The notes below the pieces were generated by a model that searched no databases, was not told the DNA's origin, and was given only the letters and a program-made list of their open reading frames with translations. A stretch of 64,000 nucleotides of DNA from Stereocaulon alpinum (Eukaryota > Ascomycota > Lecanoromycetes > Lecanorales > Stereocaulaceae), in assembly GCA_018257865.1 (NCBI GenBank), contig JAEUBA010000058.1, forward strand, positions 141,341 through 205,340. The letters run 5' to 3'. Below are positions 46,595-58,436 of the stretch, piece after piece. Both the position numbers and the translations under genes were made by a program. Every line of letters begins with the position of its first letter. Position 1 is the stretch's first letter.

Positions 46595-47980
46595 TCATTG
46601 ACGCGCAATAGGCACAGAGCACAACAACGTTTCATGCCCACAAGTATGCAATTCATTTCCTATAAACTGCCTGACGAAACTACCAAAGGCCAACAGAGCA
46701 AATAAATCAAGAACCTCCGGCGCTACTAATACCCCGAAACACGACATCTCCAAGCTTTGGTCATCTTTATCTTCGTTACCCTTCTTCTCTCCTTCCACCA
46801 CTCCTTCCTCAACGTTCATGCTCTCCTGCGTTTCATTCTCATCCGTTCCTTCATCATCGTCAATATCCATCTCATCTTCAAACGGTCCAAACATCTGCAA
46901 CGCCTCAGCTGCATCTGCAGCATCCTCTTCAGTCCAACACTTCTGTCGCTTCGGGGAGGGTTGGTCGTCGAAGGAGCTTTCCGAGTACAACCGTTTTTGC
47001 GTTTCGTTATTCAGGTCACTCGATGCTGCAGCCGTTCCTATAGTCCATATCATACTTTTCAATTCGGCTATTTCCTCGTCTTATTTATTCAACCTTTGTT
47101 CCATATCATGGCCAACGGACTTTTTGATTTTGTTGACAGCTTTGCGTATTTTCTCCATCGGAGTGTCTGGTAGTTTTCTGTGCGTCCCAGTCTCAATGCA
47201 ATTCCGTACCATTTCCTCGTGCTTCAAGGTGGTCGGTAATTTTTCATATAACCCGTTCGAATCTGGCTCTTTCCACCATTTAAGACGATATCGTTTCACC
47301 GCTTTGCGGTATCTGTCGGCATCCTTTACTTCGTCCTTAGATAAGACGCTGTCAATTGATTTCTCATCTTCTTCGAGGACTTCGAGGAGCTTGTCGTACT
47401 CTGCTCTTTCCCTGAGCTCCAAAATTCCATTATGAAATTGCAAATTCCGATCGGCGTATAGTCGTATCTCGAAGAACATTTGATCAAAATCCTGCTCTCC
47501 AGCCATGTCCATCGCTCTCATAAGCTCTGATCTATACGGTCGTTGTGGAGGAGGAGCTGAACATGCCTGTTCTCGCGTAGATTCCCAATGTGAGTATTTG
47601 GCGTCCTCAGCATTTAGCTTCTCTACTACCTCGTGCCACTTTAATTTCCGGAATGCAAAATTCTCATCAATGTCCATTAGCCTCGAGCAATTGACCATGG
47701 CATAATCGGTGTAACGAGCAAGACGCGATATTCTCCTCAGTCTCCATTCGTAGTCTTCTCGTTCCTGCGCTCTCGCTTGCTGGTATTGGCGGGTGATCTC
47801 GAAATTTCTCAATATTTGAGGATCTGGGTTATGTGTATTGAGCTGGTCTTTGGCCCTCTGTAACTGTAGCTCATAGTACCGCTTAGATCATTCCGTCACG
47901 TCACGCTTGGCCAACAAAGCTTCCCAATGTCCGACCTCATCCTCTAGCCTTGCTGCAATTCCTTCCTTCTTGCTCATCAT
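46595..47980 (-). pseudogene. Coiled-coil protein gene with two in-frame nonsense codons
   Basis: One frame from the ATG at 47980 to the stop at 46595-46597 covers 462 codons but is interrupted twice: TGA at 47888-47890 and TAA at 47081-47083. Both contexts read naturally if the stop was CGA (Arg) or CAA (Gln), i.e. single C-to-T changes. The product is highly charged and helical (REDYEWRLRRISRLARY, KLLEVLEEDEKSIDSVL, DEEIAELKSMI after the second stop). It then has a basic SPKRQK nuclear-localisation-like site and an acidic stretch (DEMDIDDDEGTDENETQ). No domain family recognised. The frame may extend further upstream of 47980. The long open stretches between stops suggest recent inactivation. 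Confidence 0.6.
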
Positions 47981-50901
47981 AGTGTCTCTGGGTGCTGGTG
48001 AAGAGGGGCCACTGGTGGAGTAATCCCTTTTGTATGACTTGAGCAATGAAGCTGTAAGGCGTTTGAGGTGATCCTGGAGAGGCGGGCTTTCGAAGATGAC
48101 TGGTATGAGTGGACTGGCTTTCGTGCTGTGCTAGGACGGCAGAACGAGCTGGAAAGTCGTCGACGTGTGGCTGCGATCTCAAACAAAGGTACAGGCTAAG
48201 CTTAAGCCATTTCAATAAGTACACGTCACTTGTTCCGATAGCACCTGCTCCATTCCTCCAGTATTTATCTATATCAGTGATCGAGGATCCACTCAACGAT
48301 AAGGAAGGCTCCTGTCGGAATAATATTACTCCGCTCCGCAATAAGCGGCTTGGCGCCCGCTCCTAGATAAAACACCATAGCTTAGCTAGCTAGATTCAAA
48401 CAATCCCCAGTTTACCAAGCCCAATAGACACCCTGCTAATCAGGTTGTCCGGGGCAGGTAATAGGGGATCAAGCTACCTACTAATCGGTACTACCTAGGC
48501 TAGCAGCTAGGTTCTACCGACAGCTCCGATGGTGCCTCCTGGTATAAGTTGAGTCCGGAGTCGCGCAATTGCCTCATTACAATTTCGTTGTTGGGAAGGC
48601 ACGATTGGTAAGGGGGGTAGGATAAAAGAAGACGAGAACAGCAGGCATACGACCCATGGACAATACTGATGAGACGGACCAAGTCTTTCCAACCGATCTG
48701 TTGCCCACCAGACCTTCCTCCCAGTCGCTGATGATTTCGTTGACCAAGTTATTGTCCCAGCCTGCCGTCTCGCCAAAAACCCAGCCAGCTGAGAGCCGCT
48801 GCAAGTCCTGCCGAATACAACACCACCTCAGGCTCTGACGCTCAAGCTTCGCTTGGAATTGGGCGAAGGCGCTGGCCGTGGGTGGCGATGGTTACCTCCG
48901 TAGATTCTATGATAGCATTAATCTAATATAGAGAGTGTTGGAAACAGGCTTGTCTCAGAAAGCGCAAGGATATGATGGAGAGTGTAGAAGATCGAGCGTC
49001 GATAGAGTAATGATAGGTGTTACTCTGGAGCTGACCCAATTCTTCAATCACATGGTCAGCCCGGCCAACGTCCAGTGCTAACATAAAAGCCCACATACAG
49101 AAGACAAAGTCTCACGTTCCAGACCCTTGTTCTGTGAAGCAGTCACAAAGACCGACGCGGATGAGACAAAAGATGACCAAATTTTGTGTGCCAAAAAAGG
49201 TTGTCGACTGAGGAATTCCGATGGAGCCTTCGCCTACATCCAGCTCTCCATCAATAATAGTTCAGGCGCCAGCATGCCGCAATCTTCCGTCTCCTGTAAG
49301 GTTCAAAGCAAAGGGCCTGAAAGATCATAGCAGGGTGTGGTAACACGATGAGGCCTCCCCCACCCGACTGGCGGAAGAATATATGCAAGGCTGGGTCAGG
49401 ATACGACGGAGAAGAAGATGGTGAGAAGATCTCAGAAGGAGCTCGAATGCCCTGAAGTGAGATGAAAAAGCAACGAATAGCCCGGTACAGTGGGGGCCCA
49501 GTAATAAGCACAGATTCCGTGATGGATCGTGTGACACTTTGTTGCCTGACAGCAGTCTCAACCCTGTCCTAGACATGATGCGAGGTGCTTCAAAGTTATT
49601 CCAGCGCTCGAGCAGCACTGAACGTTGGGGAATGCTCGGCCAAGAACTCCACGTTTCTCATTCGGAAATGATGTTAGCCTCGTGTGAGCCGAGAAGCGTA
49701 GAACATGTATAGGATCGATTCATATGAATTCCGCCAACGTGACAAGGCGGCGAACTCTGAGTTCATCTGAGGACAGTCACTCGTCCAACACTACCTTTGT
49801 CGCTAGATAGGCTCTGAATACGGCGGTCCATAATGGCTTCACTCGTTAGCGGGCCAACTACCCAACGAGGATGCTGAGAGCAAGCGATCGAGGCCCCTAG
49901 AGCAAGTTCATACTGTCAGACGATGGGCCCGGTGTGATTCGGGATGACAATTGCCTCTGATACCGCAACCTGCTAGGGTTGGTCAAAGGTCTGGCTTGCA
50001 GGGCGTTTTCGTCTTAGGAGGTGTATATATGTGCTGGTCTAAGCGAGATTCTGCTAGGTAGCCATGGTTGAATTGGCCTTTTTACAGTTTTCTGAACAGT
50101 TTATTGACACTGACTGAACCGTCATGTATGGCCGAGAGTACTAACACAACACGAGGGCACCATCATGCTAAACTTTGTAGATCGAAGAAGGTTTGATGGC
50201 CGCGATTCTTGTGTACGCTAAGAGCAACCGAGTTTAACCTACCCCGGCTTGGCAGGCAAAGAAACGGTCGCCCTTCGTTGGGGTTACTGCCATAGGACTA
50301 GGAGTCTGTTAACTCTGTACCAGGCTATGACTGTCAGTTTAACTCCTTTGAACCTATGCTACCGCCGGAAAGACCTAGAGTGCGCTAGGATTCGGTATAG
50401 CTTACGCTAGGATAGTTTCTAGTACCCTAATGATTGTCGACTTTAGGGCTGCCTTGCGGGCCTTCTACCCGGAAGGCTACCCTAGGCAGCTTTAAAGGCA
50501 AATGTTACAGTATAGGTTTAGTTGTACTGGTGTTTAGGGGTGCCCGGGTAGATGGACTTTGATGGCTGAGTACTGTAAGCACTGAAATGACTCGGGAATG
50601 AACGTCACATCCTGACGTTCAATACGTTAAGCCGTAAGTTGAATCCAAGGACGCGTGCATATCTCACATCACTAGTCATTAGCTTCACAATCACAGAGAA
50701 TCCTAATGTTTGGGGCAGCCGCCACATACGTGTGAGGGGTTACCGTCTCAGCTTTCCGCTACCTGCATAGGAAGCACTCTATGATGTCGATAGCAGAGGC
50801 GCAGTATACAGATACAACTATTGTATTAGGCTAATGTAATCATAACAAAGAACAGCAAGGCGCCCAAAAGAGCGTAGTAGGTCATAGGATAAGACATCCT
50901 C
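47981..50901. other. Intergenic region, no gene called
   Basis: Minus 48885-48577 is an open stretch of about 100 codons without ATG (with WVFGETAGWDNNLVNEIISDW). It could be an exon of an unknown gene, as a GTATGC donor follows at 48651. The part 49650-50880 shows no coding signal. Confidence 0.4.
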
Positions 50902-52502
50902 TCAACCAGACCTGATGACCTTGTCAAAGTACCAAGCTCGATAGTCCGTATTGGCCCAATCTACCAGGACCTCGAGCGCCTTGGCCATCTGGAAAGTGCC
51001 CAATAACGTATCAGAGCTACCAAGAGGAAGTCTACCGTACATCACATTACTGTCTACCTGCTCTTGGAATGCTGCAAGGTGTAGCTGGTGACCATGTGCC
51101 AATAGAGCGGGCATTGTTGGGATCCTCTCACTTTCCGGCAGCATCTGTCGTATTCGGGCGAGACCAGCGCCCATCCACGTTGCTGATTGGATATCGGCCG
51201 TGTCTCCTCCACTGAAAGGCAACTTGGTCTCCACGCTGATGGCGATGGGACACATCCGCAAAGGGCCATGCATTGTCTGGTTCACGGATTGAGACTCCTT
51301 CAAGTCTCCACGGAGGGTGTATCGGATATTGTTCTTCATTTCTTTATCAGGCTTCATATACATGGCAAAGTCCACCATCTTACTGCCCATTTTCATTCCA
51401 CTTGCGTGGGTCATTGCTAAAGACTTGGGCTGAATGCGGGCTGTGGTGCTGCGCGATGTTAGCCGAATTCACCGCCCGAGCCCGGAAGAGGCCACTTACA
51501 TGTTCATAGAGCCCATAGCTCCTTTGTATTTGGGGAGCTCAGCAACCAGCTCATAAAGCGGCTCGTGAACCTTGCTGTTCCATACTACTTCGGCAACCCC
51601 TTTCTTCTCGCATTTTTCAGCGTTCTGATGTATTCGTAGTACTTCATCGCCTAGGTGTCGATCGTGATCCGCATCGTCGGTTGTGGCGTAAGCGTGCATT
51701 GGAGGCCAATCGCTCTTGTGGAGATTCTGTTCGACGAAAGACTAGGAGCACCCCACGATCAGTGTCACTGAGCTTCAACAACATTTTGGCAAATCACCTT
51801 GAGCGACCATGGTATTACACCAAACCCACGCCCTATTGCAACCAGATCCTCGTAGCATCCTAGAACACCGCCAGCCCTCTCAGCTGTGTGTCCATTCAGT
51901 CCCTCAAATGTAGTCGGCCGTTCTGCCATGTCAAGGTCGACAAATTGCTTGACAGGACTGACAGATCTAGCGTTCGACAGGCTTTCCGACAGGCTACTGC
52001 TGGTGACAGAGCTGCGCGTTGGTGAAGCTGCACTGGCGTTGTCTGGCCGAGGCCCTTTGAAGATAGGTGGTGGGAGCGGCACCGGACCATGGATGCCTGG
52101 CTCTGTAGTCCTTCCGCGGCTGTGAACAGAAGCTGATGGTCTCGGGGTCTCCTCGTCTAAATCCTCATTCTCGTCTTGGTCATGTTCATGTGCGCCTTGG
52201 GAAGTGGTAGGTAGGTGTTTTCGTGGTGATTGACGCCTTTTGCCATGGGGTGTTTGACCAGTCTTTTTCTGAGGAGACATAGCGTTTCCACTCGTTGGAG
52301 CAAGAGGCCCTCTTTTAGTAGGATTTCTACTCGCTTTGCGCTTTGGTGGACTGGTGATGCTGTTGTATTGTCCACAATGACGTTTGAGCCGGTTGTTGCG
52401 AGGCTTCAGTGCTTCTGGTGAGCCTGCCTCAACGGCTTCGATCCATGTCAAGATGCGGCTCTTATGACTGCCGCAGTCATCATACACTTCAGGAAGCTGC
52501 AT
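50902..52502 (-). CDS. Fungal PD-(D/E)XK nuclease-like domain protein
   Basis: Three exons (52502-51798, 51741-51500, 51448-50902) with two short GT-AG introns give 497 residues. The first ~200 residues are a low-complexity, basic Ser/Pro-rich tail (LKRHCGQYNSITSPPKRK and similar), then SPVKQFVDLDMAERP. The nuclease-like core follows: VWNSKVHEPLYELVAEL, GSKMVDFAMYMKP with Asp near residue 342, and IAISVETKLP with Glu-Thr-Lys near 389-391. These form the D...ExK arrangement; then ATWMGAGLARIRQML and PALLAHGHQLHLAAF follow. This order matches a fungal family I know as PD-(D/E)XK nuclease-like, common and often multi-copy in ascomycetes, with no established substrate. The start is the first ATG after an in-frame TTG. 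Catalytic residues appear intact. Confidence 0.85.
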
Positions 52503-55500
52503 TTGTTGTATTGTGGGCAAGAGCTATGGTTGTACAAATTGTCGATCGGCTCGACAGGTTCGCGTGTGCCAAGCAAACAAGCTACCTAGTTAATTGGCCG
52601 GGCAATAGCCGAAGTGTTTCCGTACCGTACAATTCTCCTCCACCAGCTCTCCTTCGTGGTGAACGATCGAAGTCAATCTCTGCTGTCATTTCGACTGATT
52701 GAAGATCCCATATACGCGAAAGTCCGAGGCTCACTCGTGTCATGATGCTGACTATCATTGGCTTGTTTTATGAATCTTAATCGCATTTTTTGCATCGTGA
52801 TAATTGCCGCAGACCAATTCCGAACACGATGCCTATCAGTCTTGGACTGTGCTGCCTCGATGTGACCATTGACAAGCAAAACATTTAGAAAGGCTGTTGT
52901 GCTTGTCATTGTCCCTTTGCCGTTACCCGGCCCAGTCTTCTTGAATTGCCCGTCCACGATTGTATTGCATCGAGTCCTTCTGCCCGACTGACACTTGGTC
53001 ATGTCGCCACAGAATCTGACCACAGAGGCCGCTTGTATAGAGAGGCGGGCTATCCAAGAAATTATAAGGGAGAGAGACTCAGTTATGTCACAGAACGTAT
53101 CTGTTCCTGCTGCTGCCAGCTATCTAGCGAACATGGATTCCTTTCCTGACATTGAGAGATCGTGTTTATTTGAATAGTATTGATTCTGCATATCCAAGGT
53201 GTCTCGCTGTTTTCCCAGTAATATTGGGCATGCGCTTCATGGAGAAGGGGGTGGGCTTGCGACTGTGCTTCCGGCAGCTTCCAGGTGATCTGCAACTGAA
53301 ACGATCCTTGTCAGTACTCTTAGGAACTGGAAGCATCAACTTGGGACATCAAACAATGACTCACAGCAAGCCGGACACAGTCTCTCCTCTGCGCAACGAT
53401 CCATCACCAATCGAATACCCCTACAGCCCCCATACTTCTTCTTTGCACACGGCGCATGCTCGACGATTTGATGACCACAGTCATACCTACGAATCAGCTG
53501 AACACACATGTTGTGATAGCCAGTGGCTTATTTGCGTCTTTCTTGTCTCATACATCTCAAGGAGGCCCTTTAAGGACACCAGGAGTAAGTATTACTGTCC
53601 TATAAGTGAGCATCCGCGAATGCATGCATGGAAATTGAGTATGACGACGTAATGATAACAAGCCACTTAGTCCCGAGTCTCCCGCTATAACCCAAGGAGA
53701 ATCTCTCTAACCGAAATATGACTAGCTGTGCTTATTGTCAATGGACGCATCACAGATTGCGATGCCGGCGGGTGCTCACATGGATATGGTACACCCAGTT
53801 TTATGAGCGACATGGCCATGACGACGATATAGTCCAGAACCTGCGGGGACATCTGCAAGCTACTATCGATTGGTTTCATCTGCCATGATAATGCTGCTTG
53901 AACAAGCACGTGCGAGGCACAAAGGTGGTGCTGCACGGGTGTTAGCATTCAACTTTGGACAATTCACATACGGCCGAACTGTTCTGAGTCCTCAACTGAA
54001 GCTCAAATCTGTTGATGTCAGATGGATGTATGTACCTGAATCAATGTCGAAGCGCGCTGTCATGCAGATTCGATAGCGCCTTCCTCTGTTGGTCAACGTG
54101 GATCATTCCGCACCCCCATTTCTAAAAATTTCTACTGGTTGAAGGCTGCTAGATACGTTCCCGGCCGTTCCCCCGCCGATATCCGAGGTCTCACCACCAA
54201 TAGATCCGTGATAGGTGTTCCTCCGCTCATGCTTCTACCACTCGTCTTCCGGCCGTAGGGGCTGCGGTGAGATTCTAGATCTTAGGCTCTCCGGGGTTGG
54301 CTAGTCAAGAAGAGTAAGCGTGGCTACCGATGTCATGGACACATCCCGTCGACAGACGCTGGCAGCCACCCAACCATGGATAGTGGACATGGTAGAAACT
54401 TGCCTATGAGCTTCTTGCGCGTTAAGATAGAGCTTCTAAGAGTAGGAGCCTTTGGTCAGTCAACTTGCATCAACATCATAAGCGAAAAACGAAGGGTGCC
54501 CTGACAGATTCAACCAGTCGGCTAGAAATCGCTTGACAGCCCCTTTGCTGGTCAAGAGCCGACCAAAACCGCGTACGTGCAGGATGCCTGGCTTATCAGA
54601 ATGCACAGTTGGCCAATCGCAGCCACATAACGCCCGCTACTATCACTTCAATTGGCTTGGTTTATTTGGTTTAGTCCATGCGGTGCGCTAGGATGAAACA
54701 GAAACAGGAAGAATTGTGTACCGTTTCCTCACACCGACGCCCTGTTCATTGTCGTTACGATAGAGGGGTCATAGACAACGAGGGACAAGCCAGGAAGTCC
54801 CCTAACAAACCCTCACCCATTATCGAGTAGAAGGTCTCTGAGCCCAAAAGCATCGAACGTCTCCATGCCATGAGCTCCTGGGCAACAGCATAGTTCGTGG
54901 ATTGCCCTAGTTCAACGTGGAAGCAGCAGTACTTGTTTCATTATCCAAGGTACAATAAGAAACGTCGATCCAACGACAAATTGTTGACTTGGACTTGGTG
55001 CACCTTACCCTCTGCAGCTAGACTTGCCACAAGGACATGTCGTGAACGCGCGTCTGCCTTTCCACAAATCGAGGGAGCTAGAACTTTGCTAGTAATGCCT
55101 ACCTCTTAATGAGGATTGAATCAGGGCATGCGATTATCAATGACTGCATTGATGTCACGCTACGTTTCGTTTCCTCCCGCCCCTCTAATTGGTGCAGGCT
55201 GGGAGGGCTGGTTCTCGCATGATCTCCCGGGATCATCCTATCAGTCTCTTCGATCATATTTGCGCTATGATGTTCCTGCCCCACTTCGTTCATAATAGGC
55301 CGATTACCAAATACTGTAAGAACGTATCTACCGTTACTAGGGAACATTACTCTGCAGGATGATAAGAAATGCATTTTAATTGTGCTGGGATCGACGACTT
55401 GTCCAACAACGGGCACATACACGGATAACCTACCTGTAAGTGCTCAATGTGAAAGAGCTGGACCTCGAGACCTGGCATTGGGACAATGTTTCAGAGGACT

Positions 55501-58436
55501 TCCTTTGCTGCGGCTTAGACACCTTGTTGTCTTTTACCTTAGATACATACACATACGAGATTTTTCGAAATGTTAAACCATGATATAGCTCACATCACTT
55601 GTCCCGCAGTCCGAATGCTATCTAGCCTCAAAGTTATTCCAATCTTACCGTTTCCGTTGGGTCGTTCCCTCCAAGATCTGGGTTTGAGTATTATGTGACA
55701 GCCACAAAAGGCAGACTACCCTTTCTTACGGCTCACTACTTCCTTGAACGCGTTATAGCTCCACATGTCCATTTAGGTTCGAAACATTGAAGATTACTTC
55801 CTGAAGTTCTGAGTATGTAGACTAGAAAGAGCTAGGTATTAGTAGAAACTTTGAATTGTTACTATCTAGCGCGCTTCTACAAGTTTCGTATGACAAGGTC
55901 ATCAAAGGGTAGAGCTTCGGGTCAATGGAGGCACGATGGCCAAGGTCAACAGTATCTGAATGCAACAGTTGGCTACAATTGTTAGAGTTGAGAAAGGGCA
56001 ATATAGAAGGCACATCGACCCAAATGTAACATCAGAAATGCTTTGGGCACGTCTCGGATCCGATGTGAAGATGTCAAGATTCACAAACCACGAACCTTGA
56101 GTATGAGATGCAAAACCCGGAGATATTTGTCATAATTACGATACGGCTAACGCTAGCGCCCGCATATGTATGATCCCTTCGATTTGCTGCGAAGTCGCGT
56201 TGTCAAACACACTACACGACGTGAATAAAGTAGTACTCTGGCCACAACGTGCCAGCTTTCTGCCTACATTCTCTGCCGCATCGAAAGACTAACGTCCCAA
56301 GAACACTACCCTAGCAGATCTCCAGGCCATACCTACGGCTACTTCCAACCCCTCATTTCTACCCGATGGCTACCACCTGCATGATGACATACACTCCGCT
56401 CAGCCTCCTGTCTTTGCCGTAGACATATCTCCCTCTTAATGTGGATGGGATCGACGAAGGTCTGATGCGGGTACACGTCTATGGTGCCGCACCCTCTTGA
56501 AGTGCGGTTTTTGCAGGCCGAGAACCTAAGCTCTGTGGCGACGCGTACGGAGATTCGACTATGTGCAGTCGAGGATGCTTGGGAAAGGACAAGAAGGAGA
56601 CATGGGAGGAAAGAGTGGTGGACTATATGTGAAGTCATACATGGGGTTCTTGGAAAGACGAACGGAGAGACTCCGTTCGCTGGAAGAGCAATGGGCTACA
56701 CCTTATATCATACATAGGGTCCGCAAGATCTACGCCTCAAGAAATCTGGAAGCTTGTGCTAGAAGCTATACCTGGCTCCCTGAAAACATATCAAAGTGGG
56801 ACCATATTAGAGCTACCGGACATTGAGATGGCGAAGACCGGCCCTCTTGGTGGAAATCTGTCTTGTGGCACGCTGTTCGCGCAGTACGGCCCTGGCTCAT
56901 TTGTCTATGATGGAGATAAGGAAGCTTGGCTCGATGAATGGCTATACATCTGCCCACAATTAGAAGGGATAGCAAAGCCAGTCTTCGTTCTCTGGACAAC
57001 TTCGACCATAAGTCATTGGTATTTCGGATAGTGTGCCACGCAATATGGCTCTGAATTCGCGTGTCATGGTGTGGGTGCCCGACTGGACCTTGGCTGAGTA
57101 GTGCTGACTCTGGAATCTGCAGCCGAACACATGACTCAATGATGCTGTGTCGCAAAGGGCTCATCCACCGCTCCTATGGGACATGGTTTCGCAGGCTTTG
57201 TGCCTATACGCGTATGTTTGCCTCCCGTTTACACTTCTATTGTATAGATCTTGGCGTGAGCACCACTCTTTGGGAGGTGGCTCTCTTTTGTGCTCGACTG
57301 CTGAGACTTGTCTTTTGATCTCGTACCTGTACAACTTTTCTATTCCTGGCTCCTATTCACTAGACTTGTTGTTTCTCTAGTATCCGTCCTACGTATTGCT
57401 GACTACTATTTGGGATGCAGGTCACCAATTCATTCATTCAATGCTCCCTTAAAACCTCTGGTGGGCCCATTTCTACCCACCAGATTCGTTCTCTGGCTAA
57501 GCTTGTTGGTCGCCTGATTCTGCAATGATGCAGCGCTTTCCATGCACTCCATTCTCGAAAAGCCTAAATATACCGACTGGGGCACCCCGACTCGCTGCCC
57601 CACTTGCACGCCTCCTTCTTCCCAATAGTTATTTTCATCAACCGGGGACAAGGTCATGGCTCGTGCCGCGCTGGTTCTCTTGGACTCATTCGCAGGATCT
57701 GTTGGCTCCATCATTCCATGTTTAAGACCAACATGCAATCATCTGCTCAAGCACTTTCAAGTGTTTTACGTCTCGAGTCTGAGTTTGAATCCCTTGCCCA
57801 AACTATCAGCCATGCTGGGGTGAACGAGGGCATGACGTTGAGTCCTGAGATACTTGCATGTTGCGTGAATTCTGTTCAAGCGCAGAACTGTGAGTCGTTC
57901 AATCTCCTGCTTACGCTGATCTGCCCTATGAATTGATTCGAACCAGTCTTTGTTTTGCCTTGGCAACTTGCGGGGTGCATGCTAGCGCGGACTACGACCT
58001 GAGGAACGGGTAACCTCGTGTTGCAATGATACTCTGCTTCATGTGCATTGCCAGTATTCTCAATTGCCTGTTTCTCGACCTTCAGATGCAGAGTGTGATC
58101 CACAAAAGAGCGGACATACTCGCTCAGCACAGATCTTTCACGTTGACTCAGCCATTGCGGGATGATTACATTGAGTGTGGCCCTGCAGCTCCAACTTGCC
58201 CAATAGCACCGACGTTCTTTGCGGGAAAGAGCTTGCAGGTTGCATCATTCGAAGTGTAGAACGGTACGGAGATGCTCGGGCAACCGCTAGCGGCGAAGAG
58301 GAGGGGCTTGGCTTGTGCTAGCCCCGTGCAACGGGCCGTATATATGTCTGCTCAGTCGAACTTGCACCTCGTTTCACGTAAAGATATCGAGTCTTCAGTA
58401 CTTCATCACCACAAAACGCAGACATTTTGAATCACA
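52503..58436. other. Long region without a supported gene
   Basis: 5.9 kb. Minus ~52999-52673 opens a frame of about 109 codons with a plausible ATG (MTKCQSGRRTRCNTIVDGQF); its status is unclear. Plus 53716-53889 is a 57-codon frame (MTSCAYCQWTHHRLRC). Around 56490-57031 three plus frames read in turn like fragments of one protein, the last with STPQEIWKLVLEAIPGSL (F-box-like) and ending STISHWYFG-stop, as a frameshifted gene remnant would. Elsewhere nothing was seen. Confidence 0.4.
56700..57031 (+). pseudogene. Possible decayed F-box-like gene fragment
   Basis: The frame ending at 57031 contains STPQEIWKLVLEAIPGSL, which resembles the start of an F-box. Upstream protein-like sequence (e.g. 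HGRKEWWTICEVIHGVLG) lies in another frame within about 100 bp, too close for introns. The arrangement suggests frameshift decay. Evidence is weak. Confidence 0.25.

Noticed and set aside
48577..48885. Minus-strand open stretch of ~100 codons (WVFGETAGWDNN)
   Set aside because: No ATG, no convincing acceptor upstream, and no family; kept only as a note in the intergenic entry.
53152..53652. Plus-strand frame of 166 codons
   Set aside because: Irregular composition, many His/Ser/Arg, no domain, and no splice or start context of a gene.
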